Source of the DNA: Hymenobacter nivis
GTDB lineage: Bacteria; Bacteroidota; Bacteroidia; Cytophagales; Hymenobacteraceae
Assembly (NCBI RefSeq): GCF_003149515.1
Contig: NZ_CP029145.1
Location: 4,836,001 to 4,900,000 of the forward strand
Reading direction: 5' to 3'
DNA length: 64,000 nucleotides
Position 1 is the first letter of the stretch. Every line of letters starts with the position of its first letter. The notes below the pieces were generated by a model. The model searched no databases. It had not been told where the DNA came from and saw only the letters and a list, made by a program, of their open reading frames with translations. The translations under genes and the position numbers were made by a program. Shown here in pieces: positions 1 to 8,725 of the stretch.

Positions 1-855
1 GTCGTCAACGTACGAGCGGTTCGCTGGCGGCCCTGCCCGCGAGCGGCGGCCCGATGCCGCGCCTGGACCCGGCGGGCCAGGACCTGTTGCGGGCCAGGAC
101 CTGTTGCGGGCCTGTCTGGTGGCGCAGCCCGACGCGACACTGGCCGAAATAAGCCTCGCCTTGGCCGCCGCCGCCGGCCCGGCCCTGAGCCGCACGAGTA
201 CGTGGCGGGCGGTCGAGCGCCTGGGGTGGGGGCGCAAAAAAAAAGCATCCACGCCGCCGAGCGTGACACCGAACGCGTCGTAGCCTTGCGCCGCTTGTTT
301 TTGGAAGCCATTCAGCCAGAAGATGTTACCCGTTTCGTATTCGTGGACGAGACGAGCACTAACCTCCCCTACTGCCGCCGCTATGGCCGGGCCCCGGCCG
401 GCCAGCGCCTGGACCAGGCCGTGCCGTTGCTCAGCGGCCCGAACGTGACGCTCCTCGCCGCCCTGACCCCGGACGGGCTCGGGGCGTTGCTCAGCGTCAA
501 CGGGGCTGTCAACGGGGCTGTCAACGGCGACGTGTTTGCCGCCTACCTCGACCAGGTGCCCGGCCCCACCCTGCGGCCGGGCGACGTGGTGGTACTCGAC
601 AACCTCTCCGTGCATAAGGTGGACGGGCTGGACGATATCGTGCGCAAATACGGGGCACGGCTGCGCTACCTGCCGCCTTATTCGCCTGATTTCAACCCCA
701 TTGAACTGGCTTTTAGCAAGCTCAAGACGTGGCTGCGCACCGCCAAGGCCCGTACCCGCGACCTGCTGGAGGAAGCCATCCGGGCCGCCGCCGAGTGGGT
801 AACCGAACAGGATGCCAAAAATTGGTTTGACCATTGTGGATATCATGTACAGTGA
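1..855 (+). pseudogene. IS630-family transposase, 5'-truncated by window edge and disrupted
   Basis: DDE transposase of the IS630/Tc1 type. The catalytic half (202-855) carries the three acidic motifs VDETSTNL, LDNLSVHK and YSPDFNPIELAFSKLK, so the DDE domain itself is complete. The DNA-binding half reads in another frame from 113 to the A9 tract at 236-244, where the frame moves by -1; A-rich programmed frameshifting is known in this family, so this step may be natural. A second break is not: a 17-bp unit is duplicated in tandem (74-90 and 91-107). It shifts the frame, and removing one copy restores a continuous reading frame. A 12-bp in-frame duplication also gives NGAVNGAVNG near 497-531. 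The element is probably inactive unless the 17-bp copy is lost. The left end lies outside the window and terminal repeats were not identified. Confidence 0.85.
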
Positions 856-878
856 TTTGGAAACCGCTCTAGCGTAGC

Positions 879-970
879 ACGATGTAGAGACGCATCCTTG
901 CGTCTCCCGCTTGAACGACTCGTCCGAACATCGTTCAAGCGGGAGACGCAAGGATGCGTCTCTACATCGT
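879..970. repeat. 40-bp-arm perfect palindromic element
   Basis: Arms 879-918 and 931-970 are exact reverse complements around a 12-nt loop. It lies between the IS630 remnant and the 3' end of sbcD. It has no coding capacity and no T-tract, so a REP/MITE-like element is more likely than a simple terminator. RNA read from either strand would fold into a very strong hairpin. Confidence 0.85.
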
Positions 971-1001
971 TCCAAGAGCCAAAGAATTAACTCAAGCTGC
1001 C

Positions 1002-2264
1002 CTAGCCTTCCTCGCCGCCCCAGGCTTGTGGGTCGGCTTCGGCCAGTAGCTGGCGCAGCTCGCCGAAGGTGGCGGTGAGGGCGGCGGCGCGCCCGGGCGG
1101 CAGGCCCGCTACGCGCCGGCCAAATACCTCGTCCACCGTCAAATCGTGCAGGAAGACCAGGGGCCCGGCGGCGGCGGTGGCCACGTCGGGCGCCTCGGTG
1201 GCGCGCTGGTGGCGGGCGCCGCGGGGAGCCTGCACGTGGGCGGCGCGCTCCTTCAGCACGGCCTGCACGCGGCGCTGCACTTCGGCCTGTGACTCGTCGG
1301 AACGTACCTGGATATCGGCCCAGGCCACCAGCTCGAAGGCGGCGTTGTCGTAGGCCAAAATATTGGCTTCTACTTCCTCCAGGGTACCGTGGAAGCGTTG
1401 GAGGCGGCGCACCACGGGCACTGGTAGGGCGGTAATCGTGGGGGCCCCGGCGCCTTTGAAATCTAGCAGTAGCACCTGCTGGCGGTCGTCGGCCTCGGTA
1501 AACGAGAGCGGCACCGGCGAGCCCGAGTAGCGGATGTGCGCCTGCCCGCCCACCACCTGCGGCCGGTGCAAGTGCCCGAGGGCCACGTAGTCGAATGCCG
1601 CTGGAAAATCCGGGGCCCCCACCGAGCCTAGCCCGCCGATGTGCACATCGCGCTCAGCGCCCTCGCGGGCCTCCCCGCCGGCCGCGTAGAGGTGGCCGGT
1701 GGCCAGCACGGGCACGTCCTGCTCGCGCAGGCGCCGCACGGCGTCGCCCGCGGCGAGGGCCCCGTAGTGGGCGGCAATGCTTTGGCGCACGCGGAGTTGG
1801 CGCTCGTCGGGCGTTTCGCCGGCCACGGCGAGGCGAATGTCGCGGTCGCGCAGAAACGGCACGGCGCAGACCACCAGCGCGGGCCGGCCGCTGGTTTCGG
1901 CCAGGGCCACCACCTGCTCGGCGGGATCGGCGGGCACGCCGCCCACAACGTGGATGCGCAGCCGCCGCAGCAGCTGCCGCGAGGCGTTGAGTAGGGTGGG
2001 CGAGTCGTGGTTGCCGCCCACCACTACAATGTCGTGGCAGTTGGTCCCTTGCATCTGCACCAGGAAATTGTAGTACAGCTCCTGGGCCGCGTGCGAGGGC
2101 GTGGTGGTGTCGAATACGTCGCCGGCCACCACCAGCGCGTCTACGCCGTGGGTTTGCACGGCCCCCAGCAGCCACGTCAGAAACGCCCGCTGCTCGGTCA
2201 GGCGTTCCTGCCCGGTTAGGAAATGCTGGCCCAGGTGCCAGTCGGCGGTGTGCAATACGCGCAT
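1002..2264 (-). CDS. sbcD: Exonuclease subunit SbcD (Mre11-type nuclease)
   Basis: Nuclease subunit of the SbcCD complex, which with the SMC-like ATPase SbcC trims hairpins and protein-blocked DNA ends in the cytoplasm. At 420 aa it has the usual SbcD length. The calcineurin-like phosphoesterase motifs occur in order: DWHLG (residues 8-12), AGDVFD (about 47), GGNHDS (about 84), ATGHLYA (about 190) and ALGHLHRPQ (about 229); these hold the two-metal site. The C-terminal part is the SbcD capping domain. The ATG start directly precedes the conserved RVLHTADWH strand. sbcC normally follows sbcD, but the downstream side here holds only a palindrome and an IS630 remnant, so sbcC is elsewhere or lost. 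Identification is secure; complex function depends on the missing partner. Confidence 0.93.
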   Translation of the reverse strand: MRVLHTADWHLGQHFLTGQERLTEQRAFLTWLLGAVQTHGVDALVVAGDVFDTTTPSHAAQELYYNFLVQMQGTNCHDIVVVGGNHDSPTLLNASRQLLRRLRIHVVGGVPADPAEQVVALAETSGRPALVVCAVPFLRDRDIRLAVAGETPDERQLRVRQSIAAHYGALAAGDAVRRLREQDVPVLATGHLYAAGGEAREGAERDVHIGGLGSVGAPDFPAAFDYVALGHLHRPQVVGGQAHIRYSGSPVPLSFTEADDRQQVLLLDFKGAGAPTITALPVPVVRRLQRFHGTLEEVEANILAYDNAAFELVAWADIQVRSDESQAEVQRRVQAVLKERAAHVQAPRGARHQRATEAPDVATAAAGPLVFLHDLTVDEVFGRRVAGLPPGRAAALTATFGELRQLLAEADPQAWGGEEG

Positions 2265-2300
2265 CTAGTTACAAATAATGTCCAGTAATATAATTAGTCA

Positions 2301-2819
2301 TTATTCGACTTTTAAAAGTCGAATAATACTATCCTTACTCCTGAATCCATATAAAAAACTGTTTCTTATTACGTATTTACTTGAATCAGTTGTCAAGTAA
2401 TAATCGTTACCTTTTACAATAAAATTTCCTTGCAAAAATTCGATTGAAGATCCCGAAGTAATTCTTTCACTCATACTGAATGAATGATCTAACTTCCCAT
2501 CTGTGATTTCAAAAGATCTATTAGCTGTTTTAAAGGTCCAACTTTCAAATCTTATTTTTTGATGCTCGCGAATTCTTTGTGTAAAGATGATATTCATCAA
2601 AATTGCCGAAATTATAGAATTGACTAAAAATACTTTAACAAACTGCCTCCTGATAAAATGCAACAGTAATGCAATGGCTAAATTTATTACAATTACTGCG
2701 GGTACTAAAAGTATTATTGCAATTGAAATACTTGGGTCTGGATCTATTTGCTTTACATAAAACCAGATGATTAAGTAGTCGATGATCGATAAAATAAGTA
2801 ACCTAATAATTAGTATCAT
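2301..2819 (-). CDS. AT-rich membrane protein of unknown function
   Basis: A 172-aa protein with three hydrophobic helices (about residues 1-20, 30-53 and 63-82), followed by a soluble C-terminal part of about 85 residues rich in beta-type alternation (SWTFK, RSFEI, SSIEFL). I do not recognise a family. Composition is strikingly AT-rich compared with the GC-rich genes on both sides, with codons such as ATA, AAA and TTA, which suggests acquisition by transfer. It is read in the same direction as sbcD, about 36 nt upstream of the sbcD start. The flanking 118 bases (2820-2937) are also AT-rich and contain no gene. Reality of the ORF is likely; function is unknown. Confidence 0.6.
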   Translation of the reverse strand: MILIIRLLILSIIDYLIIWFYVKQIDPDPSISIAIILLVPAVIVINLAIALLLHFIRRQFVKVFLVNSIISAILMNIIFTQRIREHQKIRFESWTFKTANRSFEITDGKLDHSFSMSERITSGSSIEFLQGNFIVKGNDYYLTTDSSKYVIRNSFLYGFRSKDSIIRLLKVE

Positions 2820-2937
2820 TAATGTGTTATAATTTGTAATAAATTAAGTTGTCTGCGCTTAGAATAGTTAGCTATAAATACCTGAATGGTTAAGCAGGAA
2901 ATATCTTATTGCATCATTTTTTATTCAATTTAATAAT

Positions 2938-4317
2938 TTAGGTACTAGCACCTATTAAAAACCCCTCCACCGCCTCCCCCAAATCGAACACCTCCGCCTC
3001 GGGAAACGCGGCGGCCAGGATGCTGGCGCCGGCGGCCGAGCGGTAGCCGCCGGCGCAGTGCACCAAGATGGGCTTGTCGGTGGGGACTTCGTGGGCGCGC
3101 TCGCGCAGTTTCGGCAGCGGGATATTTAGGGCCCCGGGGAAGAGGGGCGGCTGAGTCTCGGCGGGGTTGCGGACGTCGACGACGGTGAAGCGCTCGGGGT
3201 GCTGGCGCACGGCGGCCACGTCGACCTCCGGGGCGGTAGCGGGCCGGGCGGCGGGGGCTAGCAGGGCCCCTTTGATGTTGGTTTCGTAGCCGATTTTGGC
3301 GGCTTTGCGAACCACGGCGTCCAGCGCAATGTGGGAATCGGCCATTAGATAAAACGGCTCCTGGGGCCCCACTATGGAGCCCAGCCAGGTTTCAAACTTG
3401 ACGCCGTCCATCAAATTTAGGGCTCCCGGCAGGTGGCCGGCGCGGAACTTGGCGGCGGGCCGGGTGTCGATCAGCAGTACGCCGGGAGCCGGGGCGGTGC
3501 CGGGCGGCAGGTGGGGCACGGCGCGCACGCTGGCCTCGTAGGCCTTGGCGCCCAGCTTATTGAGATGTACGCTATGGCCGAAGTACTTGGGTGCGAACGG
3601 TTGGTTGGCGAGCAAGGCCTGCACAAACTCGGGCTCCGACATGGGCTGGAGGGCGTAGTTGGTGGCCAGCTCGCGGGCGATGGTGCTGTCGAGGTCGGGG
3701 CTGGTGGTTTTGCCGCATAGGCTGCCGGGGCCGTGGGCGGGGTATACCTTGGTGGTGCCGGGCAGCGTCATCAGCTTGCGGCGGGTGCTCTGGTAGAGCT
3801 GGGCGGCGAGGGCCTCGCGGGTGTGGCCGCCCGCGGCGGCGTCTTCGCGCAAGTCGGGCCGGCCCACGTCGCCCACAAACAGGGCGTCGCCGGTGAACAC
3901 AGCGCGCGTCTGGGCTAGGTCGTCCATCAGCAGCACGCTGATGCTGTCGGGCGAGTGGCCGGGCGTGTTCACGGCGTGCAGCTCCACGGTGCCGAGGGCG
4001 ATGCGGTCGCCATCGTCGAAGTCGTGGTGCGCGTACTGGGCCCCCAGCAGTTTGCTACAGTAGATGCGGGCTCCGGTTTCCTCGGCAATTTCCAGGTGCG
4101 ACGACACAAAATCGGCGTGCGAATGCGTCTCGATGACAGCCACGATTTTGGCCTCGTGCTCGTCGGCAAAATCGTAGTACACCTGCGGGTCGCGGCCCGG
4201 GTCGATGAGGGCCACCTGGCGGCCGCAGCGCACGGCGTAGCTTGCCTGGGCCAGGCCCTTGTCGTAGAACTGTTGGATTTGCACGGCCGGGGCCGCGCTA
4301 CTGGGGAGAGGGGGCAT
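2938..4317 (-). CDS. MBL-fold hydrolase with two rhodanese domains (persulfide dioxygenase-like)
   Basis: 459 aa. The N-terminal half (about 12-250) is a metallo-beta-lactamase domain of the ETHE1/glyoxalase II type, with metal motif THSHADF (H65, H67, D69), then TPGHSPDS and FTGDALFVGDVGR. The first rhodanese-like domain (about 275-355) has LMADSH where the catalytic cysteine loop should be, so it looks inactive. The second (about 370-455) has the normal loop with C421 in VHCAGGYRS. Proteins of this architecture act in cytoplasmic sulfane-sulfur oxidation or transfer, with glutathione- or other thiol-bound persulfide as the likely substrate; that role is inferred. The chosen ATG gives a short Pro/Ala leader before the first beta-strand. 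No partner gene is adjacent. Confidence 0.85.
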   Translation of the reverse strand: MPPLPSSAAPAVQIQQFYDKGLAQASYAVRCGRQVALIDPGRDPQVYYDFADEHEAKIVAVIETHSHADFVSSHLEIAEETGARIYCSKLLGAQYAHHDFDDGDRIALGTVELHAVNTPGHSPDSISVLLMDDLAQTRAVFTGDALFVGDVGRPDLREDAAAGGHTREALAAQLYQSTRRKLMTLPGTTKVYPAHGPGSLCGKTTSPDLDSTIARELATNYALQPMSEPEFVQALLANQPFAPKYFGHSVHLNKLGAKAYEASVRAVPHLPPGTAPAPGVLLIDTRPAAKFRAGHLPGALNLMDGVKFETWLGSIVGPQEPFYLMADSHIALDAVVRKAAKIGYETNIKGALLAPAARPATAPEVDVAAVRQHPERFTVVDVRNPAETQPPLFPGALNIPLPKLRERAHEVPTDKPILVHCAGGYRSAAGASILAAAFPEAEVFDLGEAVEGFLIGAST

Positions 4318-4522
4318 GGGGGAAGTTTTGCGTGGAAGCGCGGCGGCGGGCCCCCGGCGAAGCCGAAGTAACTCCGCCGGGGCCCCATCGGTTTAGCCAA
4401 ATATAAACGGCGCTGCCCAACGCCGGCCCGCCGCCCGGGCCCCCGCCCCGCCCCAAACGCAAAAAAGCCCCAGCCAGGCGGCTTAGGGCTTTTACAAAAC
4501 GCGCGGTGGAATAATGTCGGCG

Positions 4523-4963
4523 TTAGTTATTGGGGGCCAGGCTTGTGCGCTGCTGGCGCCTGGCTTTGGCCTTGGTGTGCTTCTGCTGTTGCATGGCCGT
4601 GTACTGCGTGAACTGGGCAGGGGTGAGGATGGCTTGCACCTGGGCTTCGTACTGGGCGTGGTTGGCCTGCATGGCTTGGTGCAGGGCCTTGCGGTCGGCG
4701 GGGGGCGGGCCGGTGGCGGCGGTCATGCCCTGGCGCTCGGCCAGCAGGGCGGCCTGGAGGCGGCTTTGCTGGTCGGGGCTGAGGCTGAGCTGCTGGGCCA
4801 TTTTTTGGGAGCGGCGGGCGGCCATTTGCTCCGGCGATTTCATTTTGTGGGGGCCCTTGCGGGCCATTGGCGGGGCCGGAGCGGCGGCCGGCGGGGCAGT
4901 TTGGGCAAAGGCGCCGGTAGTGGCCAGGGCCAGGGCGACATATAGGGCGAGGGACTTATTCAT
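4523..4963 (-). CDS. Spy/CpxP-like periplasmic LTxxQ protein
   Basis: 146 aa with a signal peptide (residues 1-20, ending GAFAQ), a Pro/Ala linker and a highly charged helical body. Two LTxxQ-type motifs are visible: LSLSPDQQ (59-66) and LTPAQ (113-117), the signature of Spy/CpxP family periplasmic proteins, which in enterobacteria act as ATP-independent chaperones or stress sensors. The tail is Lys/Arg/Gln-rich. It is transcribed divergently from the amino acid permease, with a 199-bp gap holding both promoters. No two-component system is next to it, so the stress-response role is by family only. Confidence 0.75.
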   Translation of the reverse strand: MNKSLALYVALALATTGAFAQTAPPAAAPAPPMARKGPHKMKSPEQMAARRSQKMAQQLSLSPDQQSRLQAALLAERQGMTAATGPPPADRKALHQAMQANHAQYEAQVQAILTPAQFTQYTAMQQQKHTKAKARRQQRTSLAPNN

Positions 4964-5162
4964 GGCGAAGAAAGAAAATGAGTGCGAGTAAGTTGGGGGG
5001 CGGAAGGCCCGCCCGGTTTAAGCGGCTTCGTCCAACGCTTTGCAAGCAGGGTGCCAGAAATTGGGCCGGGGCCCAAAAAAGCTGCCTATATTTCGGACCC
5101 TGGGCTGCGGCGCGGGCAATTGCGGCTTCTCCCTTCCCTCAACTTTCTCTTTTTTTTAAAAT

Positions 5163-6743
5163 ATGGCTAGTATTTTTGCCAAAAAACCCCTGGCGGTGCT
5201 GCTGGGTGAAGCCAACTCTACCGGGCACGGGGCTCTGAAGCGCACGCTGGGCGCTGGCAACCTCGTGGCCCTGGGCGTGGGCGCTATCATCGGGGCGGGC
5301 CTGTTTGTGCGCACCGCCGCCGCCGCCGCGCAGGCCGCAGGGCCGGGCATCACGCTGGCCTTCATCCTGGCGGCCTTTGGGTGCGTGTTTGCGGGCCTGT
5401 GCTACGCCGAGTTTGCGGCCATGATTCCGATTGCCGGCTCGGCCTACACCTACGCCTACACCACTATGGGCGAGTTTGTGGCCTGGGTTATCGGCTGGGC
5501 CCTCATCATGGAGTACGCCCTGGGCGCGGCCACCGTCAGCATTGCTTGGAGCGAGTACCTGAACAAGCTCTTGGAGGTCTTCGGCACCAGTGTGCCATAC
5601 AATCTAAGCCACTCGCCCTTCGAGCACGCCATGGTGAACGGCGTGGCGCAGCACGGCCTCATCAACCTGCCCGCGCTGCTCGTCATCGTAGCCCTGAGCC
5701 TGCTGCTGGTGAAAGGCACCCAGGAGTCGGCGCTGTTCAACGCCGTGGTGGTGGTGCTGAAAGTACTGATCGTCATTGTATTCATTGCCATCGGCTGGCA
5801 GTTCATCAATCCGGCCAACCACACGCCTTACCTCATTCCGGCCGACGCCGTGGTGAAAAACTCGGCTGGCGAAGTGGTGCGCACCTACGAAGGCTTCTTT
5901 AAGCATGGCCTGGGCGGCATCATCGGGGGCGCGGGCATCGTGTTCTTCGCCTTCATCGGTTTCGACGCCGTGAGCACGGCTGCGCAGGAAGCCAAAAACC
6001 CCAAGCGCGACATGCCCATTGGCATTCTGGGCTCACTGGCCATTTGCACAGTGCTCTACATCTTGTTCGGGCACGTGCTGACGGGCGTGGCCAGCTGGCG
6101 CGAATTTGCCGACCCGGCCCTGGGCGGCGAGGCCTCGGTGGCCTACGCCATCCGGGCCCACATGCCCGGCTATAGCTGGCTGGCCACGGCCGTGACGGTG
6201 GGCATTCTGCTCGGCTTCACGTCGGTTATCCTGGTGATGCTCATGGGCCAGAGCCGTGTGTTCTTCTCGATGGCCAAGGACGGGCTGATGCCTAAGGCCT
6301 TCTCCGAGCTGCACCCCCGGTTCAACACGCCCTACAAATCCAACCTGATGCTGATGGTGTTCGTGGGCCTGTTCGCGGCCTTCGTGCCCGGCTCGCTGGC
6401 CGGCGACCTCACCTCGTTCGGCACACTGCTGGCCTTCGTGCTCGTGAGCCTGGGCGTGTGGATCATGCGCAAGTCGGACCCCGAGCAGCCCCGGCCGTTC
6501 CGCGCGCCGCTCTCCGCGCCCAGCTTCCCGCTGGTGCCCATCATGGGGGCCCTGGTGTGCACGCTGCTGATTGTGGGCCTCGACCCCTTCACGCTGGAAG
6601 TGGCCCTGGCCTGGATGCTGGCGGGCTTTGTGGTGTACTTCCTCTACGGTAAGCGCAATTCCAAGCTCCAGCAGGGTATTGTGGTAGTGCCGGAGGAGAT
6701 GGAGAAGGAAGCCTTCATCAAGCCCGACAAAGACAACTGGTAA
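5163..6743 (+). CDS. APC-family amino acid permease
   Basis: Inner-membrane amino acid transporter of the APC superfamily, cationic amino acid transporter-like subgroup. 526 aa with about 12-14 hydrophobic segments; the unwound TM1 substrate motif GAIIGAGLFV is at residues 40-49 and the FIGFDAVSTAAQE segment lies in mid-protein. The N-terminal KRTLGAGNLVALGVG segment is typical of the subgroup. The start follows an AT-rich leader directly after an A-run at 5158-5162. The gene is monocistronic: a strong terminator follows 37 bases after the stop. Substrate cannot be fixed from sequence; basic or branched amino acids are plausible. Confidence 0.92.
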   Translation: MASIFAKKPLAVLLGEANSTGHGALKRTLGAGNLVALGVGAIIGAGLFVRTAAAAAQAAGPGITLAFILAAFGCVFAGLCYAEFAAMIPIAGSAYTYAYTTMGEFVAWVIGWALIMEYALGAATVSIAWSEYLNKLLEVFGTSVPYNLSHSPFEHAMVNGVAQHGLINLPALLVIVALSLLLVKGTQESALFNAVVVVLKVLIVIVFIAIGWQFINPANHTPYLIPADAVVKNSAGEVVRTYEGFFKHGLGGIIGGAGIVFFAFIGFDAVSTAAQEAKNPKRDMPIGILGSLAICTVLYILFGHVLTGVASWREFADPALGGEASVAYAIRAHMPGYSWLATAVTVGILLGFTSVILVMLMGQSRVFFSMAKDGLMPKAFSELHPRFNTPYKSNLMLMVFVGLFAAFVPGSLAGDLTSFGTLLAFVLVSLGVWIMRKSDPEQPRPFRAPLSAPSFPLVPIMGALVCTLLIVGLDPFTLEVALAWMLAGFVVYFLYGKRNSKLQQGIVVVPEEMEKEAFIKPDKDNW

Positions 6744-6780
6744 GCCGGTCTACTGGCTTGCCCGCCTCCTAATTACTGCG

Positions 6781-6820
6781 CAAAGAGCGCCGGCCGGCTG
6801 GTCGGCGCTCTTTGCTTTTC
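6781..6820 (+). terminator. Rho-independent terminator of the permease gene
   Basis: A perfect 12-bp stem (6781-6792 with 6803-6814), a 10-nt loop and a T-rich tail at 6811-6819, placed 37 bases after the permease stop codon. Confidence 0.85.
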
Positions 6821-6908
6821 GGGGGCTGACAGCGCCACCCCTGCACTTCACGGCGGCCACACGGGCCGCGGTGCAACTTGCGCAGGTTGACCCCTCGCCC
6901 CCAATGCC

Positions 6909-8354
6909 ATGCGCTGGAAGTTTCTTGCCTTGCTGCTATTACTAAGCGCCGGCAGCCAAGGCTGCCAGAAAGAAGCCGCGTCCCCAGCCCCGCCGGTCCC
7001 GCCAGCGCCGGTGGCTTTGCCCGCCCTGCCCGCCGCCCAGGGCGCGCCCCTCACGCTGGCGCTGCACCCCGGCCAGCCCGGCCGGCCGCTGCCCGCCAAT
7101 TTTGCCGGCCTGAGCTTCGAGATGGGGGCCATTACCAACCCGGCCTACTTCAACGCTGCCAACCCGGTCTTTGCCAACCTCATCAACGGCCTGGGGCCGG
7201 GGCTGCTGCGCATTGGGGGCAACAGCGTGGACCGCACCGCCTGGAGCGGCCAGGCGCGCCGGGCCACCACGCCCGCCGACTCCATCACCACGACCGACGT
7301 TGACCGCTTTGCCGCCTTCGTGCAGCAGCTGAGCATGCCGGTGCTGTTCGGGGTGAACCTCGCGGCCCGCGACATTCCGCGCGCCACGGCCGAAATCCGC
7401 TACGTGAGCCAGGCCCTGGGCCCCCGGCTGGTGGGCTGCGAAGTGGGCAACGAGCCTAATGACTACCATTCCAACGGCATCCGGACGGCGAGCTACACCC
7501 CCGGCGATTACGTGGCCGACTTCAACGCCTACTATGCGGCCATTCATCCGCTGCTGCCGGGCTTGGCCTTCAGCGGGCCCGCCACCGACCTTAGCGGCAA
7601 CTGGGCCAGCACGTTCGCCGCCGGCACCGCGGGCAAGATTAACCTGCTGACCACCCACTTCTACGAGGCGGGGCCGGCCTCCAACCCTAGCATTACCATC
7701 GCCACCCTCATCGGCTTGCCCGCCCGCGACGCAGCCATGAGCACCACCACGAGCGCCCTGGCGCAGGCCGCCAACCTGCCCTACCGCGTGGCCGAAACTA
7801 ACTCCATCTACGGCGGGGGCAAGGCGGGGGTGAGCAACACGCTGGCGGCCGGCCTGTGGGGCGCGCGCCTCATGTGGCAGCTGGCCGCCCACAACGCGGC
7901 GGGCGTCAACTTCCACGGCGGTGGCAACGGGGCCTACACCCCCATTGCGCTGGTAAACGGGCAGTTTGTAGCCCGGCCGCTCTACTACGGGATGCTGCTC
8001 TTCAAGGCCGGCAGCCAGGGCCGCTACGAGCCCGTGGACCTGAGCATTACTGCCCTCAACGTGCAAGCCTTCGCCAGCCTGGGAGCCGACGGCAGCCAGA
8101 CAGTTACGGTATTTAACTTCGAAAGCGCCACGCCGGTTAGCCTGACGGTGGCGGCGGGCCAGGCGGTGAGCGCCGTGGCGATGCAGCGCCTCACCGGGGC
8201 CGGCCTCGACGCCACCGACGGCATTACCCTGGGCGGCCAGGCCGTGGCGGCCGATGGCACCTTTAGCCCCGCCAGCACCAGCTACGGCGCCAGCGGCAGC
8301 AGCTTCGTGGTGAACGTACCGGCCGCCAGCGCCGTGGTATTTACGTGCAAGTAG
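6909..8354 (+). CDS. Exported lipoprotein, GH79-like (clan A) glycoside hydrolase
   Basis: 481 aa. A type II signal with its cysteine in SQGCQKE (about residue 20) predicts a lipoprotein, followed by a Pro/Ala linker. The catalytic domain starts with the NFAGLSFEMG strand and the LLRIGGNSVDRT strand. GNEPND places a candidate acid/base at E182, and AETNSIYGGG a candidate nucleophile at E296, the arrangement of GH79 beta-glucuronidases and heparanase-like enzymes. A C-terminal beta-sandwich (about 390-481) resembles the GH79 C-terminal domain. Likely substrate is a glucuronide or related glycan; this is inferred. The gene stands alone between the permease terminator and a convergent small gene, 8 bases from its stop. 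Confidence 0.75.
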   Translation: MRWKFLALLLLLSAGSQGCQKEAASPAPPVPPAPVALPALPAAQGAPLTLALHPGQPGRPLPANFAGLSFEMGAITNPAYFNAANPVFANLINGLGPGLLRIGGNSVDRTAWSGQARRATTPADSITTTDVDRFAAFVQQLSMPVLFGVNLAARDIPRATAEIRYVSQALGPRLVGCEVGNEPNDYHSNGIRTASYTPGDYVADFNAYYAAIHPLLPGLAFSGPATDLSGNWASTFAAGTAGKINLLTTHFYEAGPASNPSITIATLIGLPARDAAMSTTTSALAQAANLPYRVAETNSIYGGGKAGVSNTLAAGLWGARLMWQLAAHNAAGVNFHGGGNGAYTPIALVNGQFVARPLYYGMLLFKAGSQGRYEPVDLSITALNVQAFASLGADGSQTVTVFNFESATPVSLTVAAGQAVSAVAMQRLTGAGLDATDGITLGGQAVAADGTFSPASTSYGASGSSFVVNVPAASAVVFTCK

Positions 8355-8362
8355 CCGGGCGG

Positions 8363-8569
8363 CTATGCGGCCTTCACCTCGCTTTGGAGCTTGAGCACTT
8401 TGTCGCCGTTTTCCTGCACGATGACCAGGGCCGGGTCGTCGGGCGAGCCGTTGCGGTGGATTTCGCTGCCTTTAATGGTGCGCTTGATGGGCTCTTTGTG
8501 CATCGATTCGATTTTGCCGGTGGCCGTGCCGGTGCCGTATTTCCAGGATACTTGGGTGCCTTTGCGCAT
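8363..8569 (-). CDS. DUF2945 / HVA1-type TUDOR-domain small protein
   Basis: 68 aa and highly charged. It starts with the GTQVSWKYGTGTATGKI strand pattern and contains IHRNGSPDDPALVIVQENG, which matches the DUF2945 (hypervirulence-associated TUDOR-like) family of small beta-barrel proteins. Length agrees with the family. Cytoplasmic; no biochemical function is established. It is convergent with the GH79-like gene and divergent from the large amidohydrolase gene. Confidence 0.8.
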   Translation of the reverse strand: MRKGTQVSWKYGTGTATGKIESMHKEPIKRTIKGSEIHRNGSPDDPALVIVQENGDKVLKLQSEVKAA

Positions 8570-8725
8570 GGGGAAGGAGGGAAGGAGGAGACAATTAGAT
8601 GATTACTTACTGCCAATGCGGCCCAGCCGTTGCAACCCGGGGCCCCGGACGGTTACTTTTAGACCGGGCCCGGGCGCGCTCCGGGCCCCGGGGCCCCCGC
8701 CGGGCGTTTCCTTCTTTCGCACTGC

